Positions 21,236 through 30,305 are shown, counted from the stretch's first letter. The stretch is DNA of 41,460 bases from CAG-273 sp964618105 (GCA_964618105.1 CAZUAJ010000007.1:1-41460); one strand, 5' to 3'. Made by a program: numbers and translations. Notes: a model not told the origin generated them from the sequence alone.

Positions 21236-22315
21236 TTACAAAATTAAATTGTCAAACACAAATTGTTCTTGCATACGCTTTAACGAACTTTTTATTGTTC
21301 TAGCTCTAATTTCTCCAATTCCATCAACATCATCAAGTTTTTGTAAATCTGCATCTAATATATGTTGGAATGACTTGAATGATTTCACCAAATTTTCCAC
21401 TATATTACTTGGCATTCTAGGTATTTTGTTAAGCACTCTGTAGCCTCTAGTATAAACTGCAACTTCATCATAAGAATCAAAATCTTCATAGCCCAACAAT
21501 TTTGCCATTTTCTCCTGTAACATTAAATCATCATAATTTAATTTCTTTATTTCATCCAGCACTTTTTCCGCCGTTCTCTTTTTACCTGGCGCTACATAAT
21601 CCTTAACAATGAGCAATTCTTCTGTTTCCAAATCTCCTATTAATTCTTCAAGTTGCATCTCTAACAGTCTTCCTTCTTCTCCTAATTCATAAATAGATTT
21701 TTGAACTTCCTCTACAATCTTCATAACCATTTCGGCTCTTTGAATTGCCGTTATTACATTTTCTAAAGTTACAATATCATTGAATTCATATTCATTTAGC
21801 AACCCTAATTTATTATCAAATACTTTTTTGTACTTTTCTACTGTTTGCAAAGCTTGATTTGCTTTTGAAATTACCTTTGCTGTATCTTCCAAAACATATC
21901 TATAATTACCTTTAAACACAGTAATTATGCTTCTCCTTTGAGATATACTAATTACCAATGCCCCCGTCTGTTTAGCAGTACGCTCTGCAGTACGGTGCCT
22001 TGTTCCTGTTTCAGTTGTCACAATACTAGGTGAAGGAATTATTTGAGTATTTGCATAAAGTATCTTCTTCAAATCACTACTAAGAACAATAGCCCCATCC
22101 ATTTTAGCCAGTTCATACAATCTTGAAGATGTGTACTCAACATCCAACTGAAAACCACCATCAACTAAATCTAATACTTCTTTCGTATCTCCAATTACAA
22201 TCAGAGCACCAGTTTTTGCCTTTAAAATATTTTCCAGTCCATCACGAATTGGTGTACCCGGCGCAATCATTTTTAATACTTCTGTAATAATCGCTTCTTC
22301 TTTCTTTAAAGCCAC
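21236..22315 (-). CDS. disA: DNA integrity scanning diadenylate cyclase DisA
   Basis: A 359-aa octameric enzyme that makes c-di-AMP while scanning DNA and halts on branched structures. The DAC domain carries DGA at 73-75 (AKMDGAIVL) and RHR at 106-108 (GTRHRTAER). A long helical linker and a C-terminal helix-hairpin-helix domain (LDDVDGIGEIRARTIKS) bind DNA. The start is the GTG of VALKKEEAII, with AAGGAGG 9 nt upstream; upstream in-frame codons are repeat DNA. It normally lies after radA, as here. REP-type repeat and the assembly gap sit just upstream. Confidence 0.95.
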   Translation of the reverse strand: MALKKEEAIITEVLKMIAPGTPIRDGLENILKAKTGALIVIGDTKEVLDLVDGGFQLDVEYTSSRLYELAKMDGAIVLSSDLKKILYANTQIIPSPSIVTTETGTRHRTAERTAKQTGALVISISQRRSIITVFKGNYRYVLEDTAKVISKANQALQTVEKYKKVFDNKLGLLNEYEFNDIVTLENVITAIQRAEMVMKIVEEVQKSIYELGEEGRLLEMQLEELIGDLETEELLIVKDYVAPGKKRTAEKVLDEIKKLNYDDLMLQEKMAKLLGYEDFDSYDEVAVYTRGYRVLNKIPRMPSNIVENLVKSFKSFQHILDADLQKLDDVDGIGEIRARTIKSSLKRMQEQFVFDNLIL

Positions 22316-22330
22316 TCTTCGTTTCCTCCT

Positions 22331-22373
22331 TGTCAGTTTTAGGGACGTTCCTTCGACTGACATTTTTGTCAGT
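22331..22373. repeat. REP-like repeat, left of assembly gap
   Basis: A palindromic unit opening TGTCAGTTTT and closing CGACTGACA, then TTTTTGTCAGT, cut by the N run. It abuts the ribosome site of disA (ACTGACAAGGAGG on the - strand). Confidence 0.75.
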
Positions 22374-22473
22374 NNNNNNNNNNNNNNNNNNNNNNNNNNN
22401 NNNNNNNNNNNNNNNNNNNNNNNNNNNNNNNNNNNNNNNNNNNNNNNNNNNNNNNNNNNNNNNNNNNNNNNNN
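22374..22473. other. Assembly gap (100 N) flanked by identical 55-mers
   Basis: The 55 bp immediately left (22319-22373) and right (22474-22528) of the gap are the same. Such exact overlaps arise when contig ends share one graph node, so the gap likely hides no unique sequence, or only extra repeat copies. Confidence 0.9.
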
Positions 22474-22485
22474 TCGTTTCCTCCT

Positions 22486-22546
22486 TGTCAGTTTTAGGGA
22501 CGTTCCTTCGACTGACATTTTTGTCAGTCGCGGGGACACACCTTTG
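22486..22546. repeat. REP-like repeat, right of assembly gap
   Basis: One complete palindromic unit, the TTTT spacer, and a terminal CGCGGGGACACACCT tail like that at the outer edge of other clusters. Confidence 0.75.
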
Positions 22547-22564
22547 TTTTTTTATTTAATTTTT

Positions 22565-23930
22565 TTACTTAAGTCCTACTGCCTTCATTGCTTCGTTTAC
22601 ATTTCTAACACCTATTATATCCAACTTATGATGTTCTTTCAATAGTTTTTTATTATTTTCTGGAATAATACAAGTTTTAAATCCTAATCTCTCAGCTTCT
22701 TTTAGTCTTTTATCTATTAAATTAACAGCTCTTACTTCTCCTGTTAACCCAACTTCGCCAATTATAACTGTTCTTTTGTCAATACTAATATTTTTAAAAC
22801 TAGAAGCACATACTAAAACTGAACCCAAATCCACTGCTGGTTCGTTAATTCTAATTCCACTTACCACATTTAAATATATATCTTGCGAGCTTAATGCAAG
22901 ACCTGCTCTTTTTTCAAGAACAGCAACTAATAATGTTAATCTGTTATAATCAAATCCGTTTGCTGCTCTACGTGGAAGCCCAAATACAGTTGGTGTTGTT
23001 AATGCTTGTAGTTCTATTAAAAGAGGTCTTGTTCCTTCCATACTTGCTACAATTACTGAGCCTGATGGGTTGTCTTCTCTTTCTGATATTAACACTGATG
23101 ATGGGTTTGTAATTTCTACCATTCCTTCACTTTGCATTTCAAACATTCCAACCTCGTTTGTTGAACCAAAACGATTTTTTACTCCTCGCAAAATTCTATA
23201 TGAAAAGTATCGTTCTCCTTCTAAATATAATACTGTATCTACCATGTGTTCTAGCACTCTTGGACCTGCTATGTTTCCTTCTTTAGTAACATGTCCAATT
23301 ATAATTGTGGTAATTTCATTACTTTTACATACACGCATTATTCTTGATGTTATTTCACGCACTTGGCTTACCGTTCCTGCTGCTGATGTTATTTCTTCTG
23401 AATACATTGTTTGTATTGAATCTATAATTACTAGTTTAGGTTTTATGTCAAATATAGAATTTTCTATAAGTTCAATGTCAGTTTCACCTAAAAATAAAAT
23501 ATCCTCATTATGAATTCCCAACCTGTCTGCTCTTAATTTTATTTGTTCTGCTGATTCTTCACCAGAAACATATAATACTTTGCCTTCTCCCTGAACTTTA
23601 TCACATAATTGCAATATTAAAGTAGATTTTCCAATACCTGGTTCTCCACCCAATAGTACAAGTGACCCTTTTACTAAACCTCCACCTAGTACTCTATCTA
23701 ATTCACCTATTCCTGTATGTGTACGAATAGCATCTTTGCCAATTACATCATTTAAAGCTTTTGGTGTAACTACTTTGTTTTTTCTGTCTGATAATGATGC
23801 TGATGAATCTTTTGCAATTTTTTCTTCATAAAAGCTGTTCCATTCATTACACCCGTGGGCACTTGCCCAGCCATTTTGTTGATTCATATCCGCAACTACT
23901 ACACACAAATACTGTTTTTGTTTTTGCCAT
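22565..23930 (-). pseudogene. radA: radA, DNA repair ATPase (apparent frameshift in N-terminal zinc finger)
   Basis: RadA/Sms is a branch-migration ATPase of recombination and repair. The main frame contains Walker A LLGGEPGIGKST, the KNRFGSTNEVGMFEM motif and the Lon-like C-terminal domain. The N-terminus begins at the ATG with AAGGAG 7 nt upstream: MAKTKTVFVCSSCGYES ... WLGKCP, then runs RV-stop. The expected second half of the C4 zinc finger, CNEWNSFYEE, is one base out of frame. The extra base is in 23852-23855. This is either a sequencing or assembly error or a real loss of the zinc finger. Everything from there to the end is intact. Confidence 0.88.
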
Positions 23931-23942
23931 TTTGCTCTCCTT

Positions 23943-24071
23943 TGTCAGTTTTGGGGACGTTCCTTCAACTGACATTTTTGTCAGTTTTGGGGACGTTCCT
24001 TTGGCTGACACTTTTGTCAGTTGAAGGAACGTCCCTGAGCTGACACTTTTGTCAGTTGCGGAGACATACCT
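23943..24071. repeat. REP-like repeat cluster between radA and the transposase
   Basis: Three full ~31-32 bp palindromic units (each TGTCAGTT...(C/A)TGACA with a GGGGACGTTCC or GGAACGTCCC core) joined by 4-nt spacers, then a partial unit ending TTGCGGAGACATACCT. The first unit abuts the ribosome site of radA (CTGACAAAGGAG). Confidence 0.85.
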
Positions 24072-24090
24072 TTAGTTTTGCCGTTTTATA

Positions 24091-24879
24091 TTACTTATTA
24101 TTTATTGCTCTATAAATTGTTCTTTCATTTAATCCTAATATTCTTGCTAATTGTTTTCTTTCTATTTTTTCAATTGTGCTAATTTCTTTTATTATTTCAT
24201 CTCTTTTTTTTCTGTTATAATTTTGTATTGTGACTAAGTTATTTATATTCAAATGTTCTTTTATTTTTTGTATAGCTACATCGTCAGTCATTTTTGCTTT
24301 GTTGTTTTCTTCCATTTCCACTGAATCCAAACAAATTTGAGCAGAAGAATTTCTATATTCATTATGAAATTCTTTAAATGTTGTTAAATTATTTTCAAAT
24401 AATTGTATTACTGTTTTTTGGTCTATTATTTTTGATTGTTTAAAATATTGTAAATAACTGCTCCATTCATATTTTTCAAAAGAACATATCCCTGTCTTTT
24501 CAGGATTAAAGTGTATATAACGCAATGTTCTCAAAAAATACATTTCTGTTTCAATATTTTTACTTTTAAACCTGTTATAAAATACATGACCTATTCTATC
24601 ATATTTTTTATTAAAATAAATTGCATAGCTTGTAGCTAATGATTGAATAATTTTTGATAAATTGTTTTGATTATCGTTTAGCAATACATGAATATGATTT
24701 TCCATTAGAACATAAGCATATAACTCATATTCGTATTTTTCTTTTGTTTTAATTATTGTTTTTAAAAATTTTTTACGATCTAAATCATCATAAAAAATAT
24801 CTTGATGGTTTATACTCCTTAATATTACATGATGAGTATTAGTCCATCTAATTTGATTCATTCTTGGTATTCTTGGCAC
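24091..24879 (-). CDS. REP-associated tyrosine transposase (RAYT, Y1/HUH family)
   Basis: A 262-aa single-strand transposase related to IS200/IS605 TnpA that moves or copies short palindromes. The HUH metal site is ENHIHVLLND. The nearby LATSYAIYFNKKYDRIGHVFYNRFKS holds the catalytic Tyr and the RAYT-type Y-F-N-x4-R-x-G motif. The C-terminus has a helix-turn-helix (IERKQLARILGLNERTIYRAI), as in several Bacillota RAYTs. The start is GTG with AGGAAG 8 nt upstream. Repeat clusters on both sides end with the same (G)AGACATACCT / AGGTGTGTCCCC tail pointing inward, so the whole is one element. Confidence 0.88.
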   Translation of the reverse strand: MPRIPRMNQIRWTNTHHVILRSINHQDIFYDDLDRKKFLKTIIKTKEKYEYELYAYVLMENHIHVLLNDNQNNLSKIIQSLATSYAIYFNKKYDRIGHVFYNRFKSKNIETEMYFLRTLRYIHFNPEKTGICSFEKYEWSSYLQYFKQSKIIDQKTVIQLFENNLTTFKEFHNEYRNSSAQICLDSVEMEENNKAKMTDDVAIQKIKEHLNINNLVTIQNYNRKKRDEIIKEISTIEKIERKQLARILGLNERTIYRAINNK

Positions 24880-25091
24880 TATAATGACTTCCTTTCTTTT
24901 TAATATTTTTATAGTGCCCCCAATTTTAATTATTTCTATATTTAAACCTTCCTATTTTCCATTGTTACTTTTTTCTTGTTAACTATATCATCTTTTACAT
25001 AATTTTACAATATCTATAATAAATTTTTCTATGATTTATATATTATTATCATTTTACGATATTGGCTGCCCATTATTACTAGCTTAAGCAA

Positions 25092-25148
25092 GGTGTGTCC
25101 CCAAAACTGACATTTTTGTCAGTTGAAGGAACGTCCCCAAAACTGACA
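25092..25148. repeat. REP-like repeat overlapping the GH15 3' end
   Basis: It starts AGGTGTGTCCCCAAAACTGACA, has the TTTT spacer, and closes with a full unit. It contains the last nine codons and stop codon of the GH15 gene. Confidence 0.8.
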
Positions 25149-27071
25149 AAACATTGCATGTGCCCATGCTAGACCGTTTACCCAAGCTGGTGTCATTGTT
25201 TGATTATTTACTTGTTCTGCAATAAAGCCGTGTTCGTTTGCTGAGTTTATTATGAATTTTAGACATTCATTTGCTTTTTGTTTTTCTCCTGATTTTTGAT
25301 AATACATTGCCATCCACAGTGTTGCTATTGTCCATGGATTTTTGCCTTCGCAATAGTTGTCATTTTCATATCTTAAGTATCCACCTGTATATGTTCTTAA
25401 TGTCATATTTATTTTTTCTATTGTATTTAATACTTTTTTCTCTTTTGGTGCAAATATTTCAAATGGTGTTACTAATCCAAGTAAGCTAATGTCTGCTTTT
25501 TGGTCTTTTAAGTTTCTTGTAAATGTTTTTGTTGTTTCATTATATAAGTTTTTTGAGATGTATTTTTTAATTTCTTGATTATATTGTTTAACAACTTTTT
25601 CTAATTTGTTCATTGCTTCTACTTTTAAACGGTTATTTTGCTCATACTCTGGTTTTAATGTTGTATGTATTTCAGCAATTGCATTAAATGCTGCATATAT
25701 GCATGCTAAAGAATATAAATGTATTCCTTCACTTTCTTCCCATAAATCATAACTTTCTGGTAATTTATTTCTGTTTTCTGTATGATATGTTGCTTCTATT
25801 TCATTTTTCACCACATCTGTTTTGTCTTTTGTTCCCAAAATATTGTCCATATAAGTGCATAAAAATTTAACTGCTTTTTCACACATTTTATATGTGTCTT
25901 TTAAAAATTTTACATCTTTAGTTGCTAAATAATGTTGATATACTCCATATACCACACTTGCTGTTTCGTCTATTTGGTAACCCCAACATGGTGCTAAGTT
26001 TTTATCTGTATAGAATCTTTGCTCCCACATTCCATTTTTACTTTGTGTTTCTTTGCAAAATATTTTATAAAACTTTTCAGTTTCTTTTGTCATTTTTAAA
26101 ATGTCTAATGCACGTGTAATAAATACTGCATCTCGTGGCCAACAATAACTATACCTACCACATTTTGTCATGTTTTCATCAACTTCAACTGCTGCTGATA
26201 TTCCCCCTGTTTCTTGATTTATTAATAATGGAAATAGCAAAATACTTCTTTTATATATTTGATTAAACTTTTTATTTAATTCGTTTGTTTCTGGTTTTAA
26301 TTCAACATTAATGTGTTCTTTAACATATTTTTTCCAATATTTTTCTACTACTTGTTGTTCTTTTTTTATGTCTAGTTTTTTTATTTCTAATAATTCTTTG
26401 TTTACAATTTCTTCTGATGTGTTTTGATTATTTTTAAAATATAAATATATTATCAATTCTTTTTTTTCATTTGGTCTTAATTTTCCAACATTATAGCTTA
26501 TGCTTGAGTCACTAGACATACCAATATAGTCTTTTCCGCCAATTTTTCCACTCTCTATATTATTTTGTGTATTATTTATTTGATAACTTAAAAATGGTTC
26601 ATTTGAAAACGTATACATTGTATAATCATGACAATATTGAATTAAAGTATTGTTCTTGGCTTCGCCACTTACCATATTATTATTGTCTGTTAATAACTTT
26701 GAGTGAACTAAAAAATTGACATTTAATTCAATGTTATTTTTATTTTCAAATTCATATTTTTTTACAAGAACACTATTTTTTAATAAAGCAAAATCTGTTT
26801 GTTTTATTTTTAAATTAAAATATGTATTTGTTATTTCAGTATGTAAAATATTTGTATCTTCTGTATAGTATTGATTATATTGATTGTTTACATCTTCATG
26901 CAAATATATTATACCTGAATTGTTTATTTTTACCCCTGTTTTAAATTCATCTATCCAACTTCTAAAGTCAGGAAATGGGTACATTACTCTTAGTAATTCC
27001 CCATTTTTTGTATAACTGGCAGTAATATTTTTACCGCCAATTATAGCATCATTATTATATTTTGTTCTCAT
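25119..27071 (-). CDS. GH15-family glucoamylase / glucan hydrolase
   Basis: A 650-aa enzyme that releases glucose from the non-reducing end of alpha-glucans. Residues 1 to ~230 are the N-terminal beta-sandwich and ~260 to 640 the (alpha/alpha)6 barrel. The substrate site is YSYCWPRDAVF (308-317). The general acid is E445 or E446 in YDLWEESEG, and the general base is E619 in GFIAEQ. No signal peptide is seen, so it is probably cytoplasmic, acting on glycogen or imported dextrins. The normal C-terminal WVNGLAWAHA is followed by MFCQFWGRSFN-stop; CQFWGRSFN and the stop are REP repeat sequence. AGAGGA precedes the ATG. Confidence 0.88.
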   Translation of the reverse strand: MRTKYNNDAIIGGKNITASYTKNGELLRVMYPFPDFRSWIDEFKTGVKINNSGIIYLHEDVNNQYNQYYTEDTNILHTEITNTYFNLKIKQTDFALLKNSVLVKKYEFENKNNIELNVNFLVHSKLLTDNNNMVSGEAKNNTLIQYCHDYTMYTFSNEPFLSYQINNTQNNIESGKIGGKDYIGMSSDSSISYNVGKLRPNEKKELIIYLYFKNNQNTSEEIVNKELLEIKKLDIKKEQQVVEKYWKKYVKEHINVELKPETNELNKKFNQIYKRSILLFPLLINQETGGISAAVEVDENMTKCGRYSYCWPRDAVFITRALDILKMTKETEKFYKIFCKETQSKNGMWEQRFYTDKNLAPCWGYQIDETASVVYGVYQHYLATKDVKFLKDTYKMCEKAVKFLCTYMDNILGTKDKTDVVKNEIEATYHTENRNKLPESYDLWEESEGIHLYSLACIYAAFNAIAEIHTTLKPEYEQNNRLKVEAMNKLEKVVKQYNQEIKKYISKNLYNETTKTFTRNLKDQKADISLLGLVTPFEIFAPKEKKVLNTIEKINMTLRTYTGGYLRYENDNYCEGKNPWTIATLWMAMYYQKSGEKQKANECLKFIINSANEHGFIAEQVNNQTMTPAWVNGLAWAHAMFCQFWGRSFN

Positions 27072-27084
27072 TTGTTCTTCCTCT

Positions 27085-28734
27085 TTAATTTTTTTCTACA
27101 ATTTTTACTATTTGTTCTTCTATTTCTCTTAGTCTTAATCTTAATCTATTTATTTCTGCATCATTATCTTTTTTAGGCAAGTAGTCTTCTTTAACTATTA
27201 TTTCCATATCATTTAATTCATTTTTAAGTATTTTTATTTTGTCTAATACATCATTTTTCACGTTTTCTCTAAGTATTACAGGTGCTACTGTTTGTTCCAT
27301 TGTTAAGTTTTCATCTAATGTATATGTTTGCCCATATTCTGGTATTGAAACAGTCAAACCAGTTTCATCTATTATTTTTGTTTTTAATATTTCTTGTCCT
27401 GCTGGTTCTCCATGAACTAAAAATATATGTTTTGGTTTTGTTATAAATGAGAATATAAAGTTCAAAAGCCATTCTTGATCTGCATGTCCTGAATATCCTT
27501 CAATATACTCAATTCTTGCATTTACCGCAATTTCTTCTCCAAATATTTTTACTCTTTTTTCACCGTCAACAATTCTTCTGCCTAAAGTTCCTGGTGCTTG
27601 ATATCCAACAAATAATACTGTACTATTAGAATCCCATAAATGATGTTTCAAATGATGTTTAATTCTTCCAACTTCACACATACCGCTAGCAGATATAATT
27701 ATTGCTGATTCATTTTTTTCATTTAATGCTTTAGATTCATCTGCTGTTCTAGTAAATTGTAAACCTGGAAATTCAAGCGGATTATCTCCACTTGCAATAA
27801 TTTTTTGTGTTTCTTCATCAAATAAATTTGCATTTTCTCTAAACACTTCTGTTGCAGAAATTGCGAGTGGACTATCAACATAAACTGGTGCTTTCATTAA
27901 TGTTGCATATTTTTTCTTAAATTCTTCGTTTTCTTTAACATCTTTCAAATTGTTTAATTCATATAAAATTTCTTGTGTTCTACCAACTGCAAACGAAGGT
28001 ATTACTACAGTTCCGCCTTTATCTAAGGTTTCTGATACTATGTCTAAAAATAAATTTGCCTTTTCATCATTTCTAATATGCAATCTACTTCCATAAGTTG
28101 ATTCCATTATTAAATAATCACAACTATCAATCATTGTTGGTGATGATAAAAGCGGAATATCGTTATTTCCCAAATCTCCTGTAAACACTGCCTTTGTTTC
28201 TTTTCCATTCTCTTTAACCCACACTTCTATAATAGCAGAGCCAAGCATGTGTCCCGCATCATTAAAACGAACAAAAATATTAGGGTCAATTTCTATAATT
28301 TCATCATAATTTACAGGTTTAAATATTTCCATTGTATCTATTGCATCTTGTGCTGTATATAGTGGTGGAAGAGCATTTTTGCCTTCTCTCATTCTCTTTC
28401 TGTTTCTCCACTCAATTTCTTGTTCCTGAATATGACCACTATCTGGAAGCATTATTGAACACAAATCCATAGTTGCTTTTGTTGTAATAATTGGGTTTCT
28501 ATATCCTTCTGTATATAGTTTTGGTATCCTACCTGAGTGGTCAATATGTGCATGTGTAAGCAATACAAAGTCAATTTCATTTACATCAAAAGCAAATGGC
28601 TCATGATTTTGCATTTCATCTCTATCTCCGCCTTGATACATACCACAATCAACTAAAAACTTTTTTCCTGCTCCTTCTACTAAAAAGTTAGAACCTGTAA
28701 CCATTTTAGTTGCACCTAAAAATGTTATTTTCAT
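27085..28734 (-). CDS. Metallo-beta-lactamase / beta-CASP RNase-like protein
   Basis: A 549-aa protein of the YSH1/CPSF-73-like group: MBL core with HAHIDH at 61-66, further metal ligands in DAGHMLGSA and FTGDLGNND, then the beta-CASP domain (DSPLAISATEVF, SGMCEVGRIKHHL) and the RMMBL-type EGYSGHADQEWLL. Such enzymes cut or trim RNA. The C-terminal ~80 residues are an added coiled coil (KILKNELNDMEIIV ... RLRLREIEEQIVKI). It lies 16 bp after an unrecognised coiled-coil gene and 13 bp before GH15. AAAGGAG precedes the ATG. Confidence 0.88.
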   Translation of the reverse strand: MKITFLGATKMVTGSNFLVEGAGKKFLVDCGMYQGGDRDEMQNHEPFAFDVNEIDFVLLTHAHIDHSGRIPKLYTEGYRNPIITTKATMDLCSIMLPDSGHIQEQEIEWRNRKRMREGKNALPPLYTAQDAIDTMEIFKPVNYDEIIEIDPNIFVRFNDAGHMLGSAIIEVWVKENGKETKAVFTGDLGNNDIPLLSSPTMIDSCDYLIMESTYGSRLHIRNDEKANLFLDIVSETLDKGGTVVIPSFAVGRTQEILYELNNLKDVKENEEFKKKYATLMKAPVYVDSPLAISATEVFRENANLFDEETQKIIASGDNPLEFPGLQFTRTADESKALNEKNESAIIISASGMCEVGRIKHHLKHHLWDSNSTVLFVGYQAPGTLGRRIVDGEKRVKIFGEEIAVNARIEYIEGYSGHADQEWLLNFIFSFITKPKHIFLVHGEPAGQEILKTKIIDETGLTVSIPEYGQTYTLDENLTMEQTVAPVILRENVKNDVLDKIKILKNELNDMEIIVKEDYLPKKDNDAEINRLRLRLREIEEQIVKIVEKN

Positions 28735-28749
28735 AAAATTCTCCTTTTC

Positions 28750-30288
28750 CTATATAAATAGTTTAGTTTTTTTATTTAATTTTATTGTTTTGTCACTTTG
28801 CAATTCCACAACACCTTCCAGTATATTTGTATCATAATATTCTATATATAGCCTTCCATCTTTTACTTGTGTTTTTATTACCATATTATTCAAATCTATC
28901 ATTTTACTATCAAATATTTTTTTAACAATTTTATAATTAGCCTCTTCATCTTTTGTTACATCTTCTATTACATTCATGTTTCTTGCTTTATTATAAATAA
29001 TTTTTATTACTTTTTCTAATTCATTTTTTAATAAACTTAATTCTTTAATACTGCTTTTTTCGTCAAACATTAAAAAGCTAAAATATCTTAATTCATATAT
29101 ATAATTAATAATTTTCTGTTTAGTACTTGCTTTTTCAACTTTTATTTTAAAACATTCCAAAAATAACTTACATAAACTCAAAAGCTCTTTTTCTGTTTTT
29201 TGTTTATCTGCATTAAAATTTATCATTTTTAGAAATTCATATTTTTTAGAAATTTTTTCTTTTCTTGACACATATTTTTTTGGATCTAATAATTCATTAT
29301 ATTTTTTTATTTGATTTACATGCTCCTGTCTTTCAGATTCCATTTTATTTATTAATTGCCTAACACTAAATATTTTTTCTTCATTTTGAAGCCTAGAATT
29401 TCTACTATTATATTCCTTCTTTAATAAGTCTTGATTATTTATTATCTTATCAATTTTTTCTATTTCTTTAGCTATCTTTTTCTTTTCATTTGTAATTTCT
29501 TCTAAGTAGCACACATTATTATTCAACTTTTCTAACTCAATTTCAGTTTCTTTTGTTTTTTGTTGCCAAAATTCAAGTTCTTTTTCATTATTTTTTATAT
29601 TTTCTTCTATTGAAATTTCACAAAAAATTTTTATAATGTTCTCTGCTCTTTTTTCTCCAAAATTATCCTTTAAATTATCATAAGCAAGCATTAAATAGTC
29701 AGCTAAAGGACTTATATTGTTAGACCAATTCTGAATAAATTCATTTCCAAATAAATAAATTAAAATTTGATATACTAAATTTATTGAAATGTTTTTTATA
29801 TCTTTAACAGATATATCCCATGACCATCCGTTAAAATCTCGAATTATCTCAGCCTGATTTATAATTGTTGCATTATTAAAAAAATTGTTAATCGAAGAAC
29901 TAAGTGCAAGTTCTTCTTCAGTAAGAATTATTTCACTTTCTCCCATTTTTAATATATTTTCTAATAATGATAATTCATTTCCAATTGTAACTATTTTACC
30001 ATTTTCCTTTTCAACCATAAATTCTTTATCAATATCATTTTTAGTTATAATCTCATCACATTTTTGCTCTATAATACTAATAACTTTCTCTAAAAAATCA
30101 GATTTATTTATGACTTCCACCTTTGTTTTTTCATAATCTTTATAAGCATTTTCAATTTTATAAAGCATGCTTAAAAGAAGATTTTTAGTATCAATAGAAA
30201 AATATTTTCTTTCTAAAACCTTCTCTAAGCTATTTGTATAATCTTTAATATGAATTTTACGTAATAGTTTATCTGCTTTTCCTTCCAT
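28750..30288 (-). CDS. Unrecognised coiled-coil protein (512 aa)
   Basis: I do not recognise this family. It is rich in Lys, Glu, Ile and Asn. A mixed N-terminal ~240 residues (WSWDISVKDIKNISINLVYQ) precedes a long coiled coil (about 240 to 330, KELEFWQQKTKETEIELEKL), a second helical region and a C-terminal beta piece (LYIEYYDTNILEGVVELQSD). There is no signal peptide or membrane helix. The start is the ATG with AGAAGGA 5 nt upstream; an earlier in-frame start would overlap ftsK. It sits 17 bp after ftsK and 16 bp before the MBL gene, so co-expression is likely. Confidence 0.8.
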   Translation of the reverse strand: MEGKADKLLRKIHIKDYTNSLEKVLERKYFSIDTKNLLLSMLYKIENAYKDYEKTKVEVINKSDFLEKVISIIEQKCDEIITKNDIDKEFMVEKENGKIVTIGNELSLLENILKMGESEIILTEEELALSSSINNFFNNATIINQAEIIRDFNGWSWDISVKDIKNISINLVYQILIYLFGNEFIQNWSNNISPLADYLMLAYDNLKDNFGEKRAENIIKIFCEISIEENIKNNEKELEFWQQKTKETEIELEKLNNNVCYLEEITNEKKKIAKEIEKIDKIINNQDLLKKEYNSRNSRLQNEEKIFSVRQLINKMESERQEHVNQIKKYNELLDPKKYVSRKEKISKKYEFLKMINFNADKQKTEKELLSLCKLFLECFKIKVEKASTKQKIINYIYELRYFSFLMFDEKSSIKELSLLKNELEKVIKIIYNKARNMNVIEDVTKDEEANYKIVKKIFDSKMIDLNNMVIKTQVKDGRLYIEYYDTNILEGVVELQSDKTIKLNKKTKLFI

Positions 30289-30305
30289 TACATTCCTTCT
30301 TATTT

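Larger units (their letters stand above)
24091..25148. mobile_element. RAYT-REP element (transposase gene and flanking repeats)
   Basis: The transposase gene is bracketed by repeat clusters ending 20 bp to its left (23943-24071) and starting about 210 bp to its right (25092-25148). Tails face inward (ACATACCT left, AGGTGTGT right). The 24880-25091 interval is AT-rich and holds no other ORF with a ribosome site. Confidence 0.65.

Noticed and set aside
23070..23513. 147-aa + strand reading frame
   Set aside because: Antisense shadow of radA without a start signal.
22331..25148. Repeat clusters as a CRISPR array
   Set aside because: Units are palindromic, alternate in orientation and have 4-nt spacers, and no cas genes are near.
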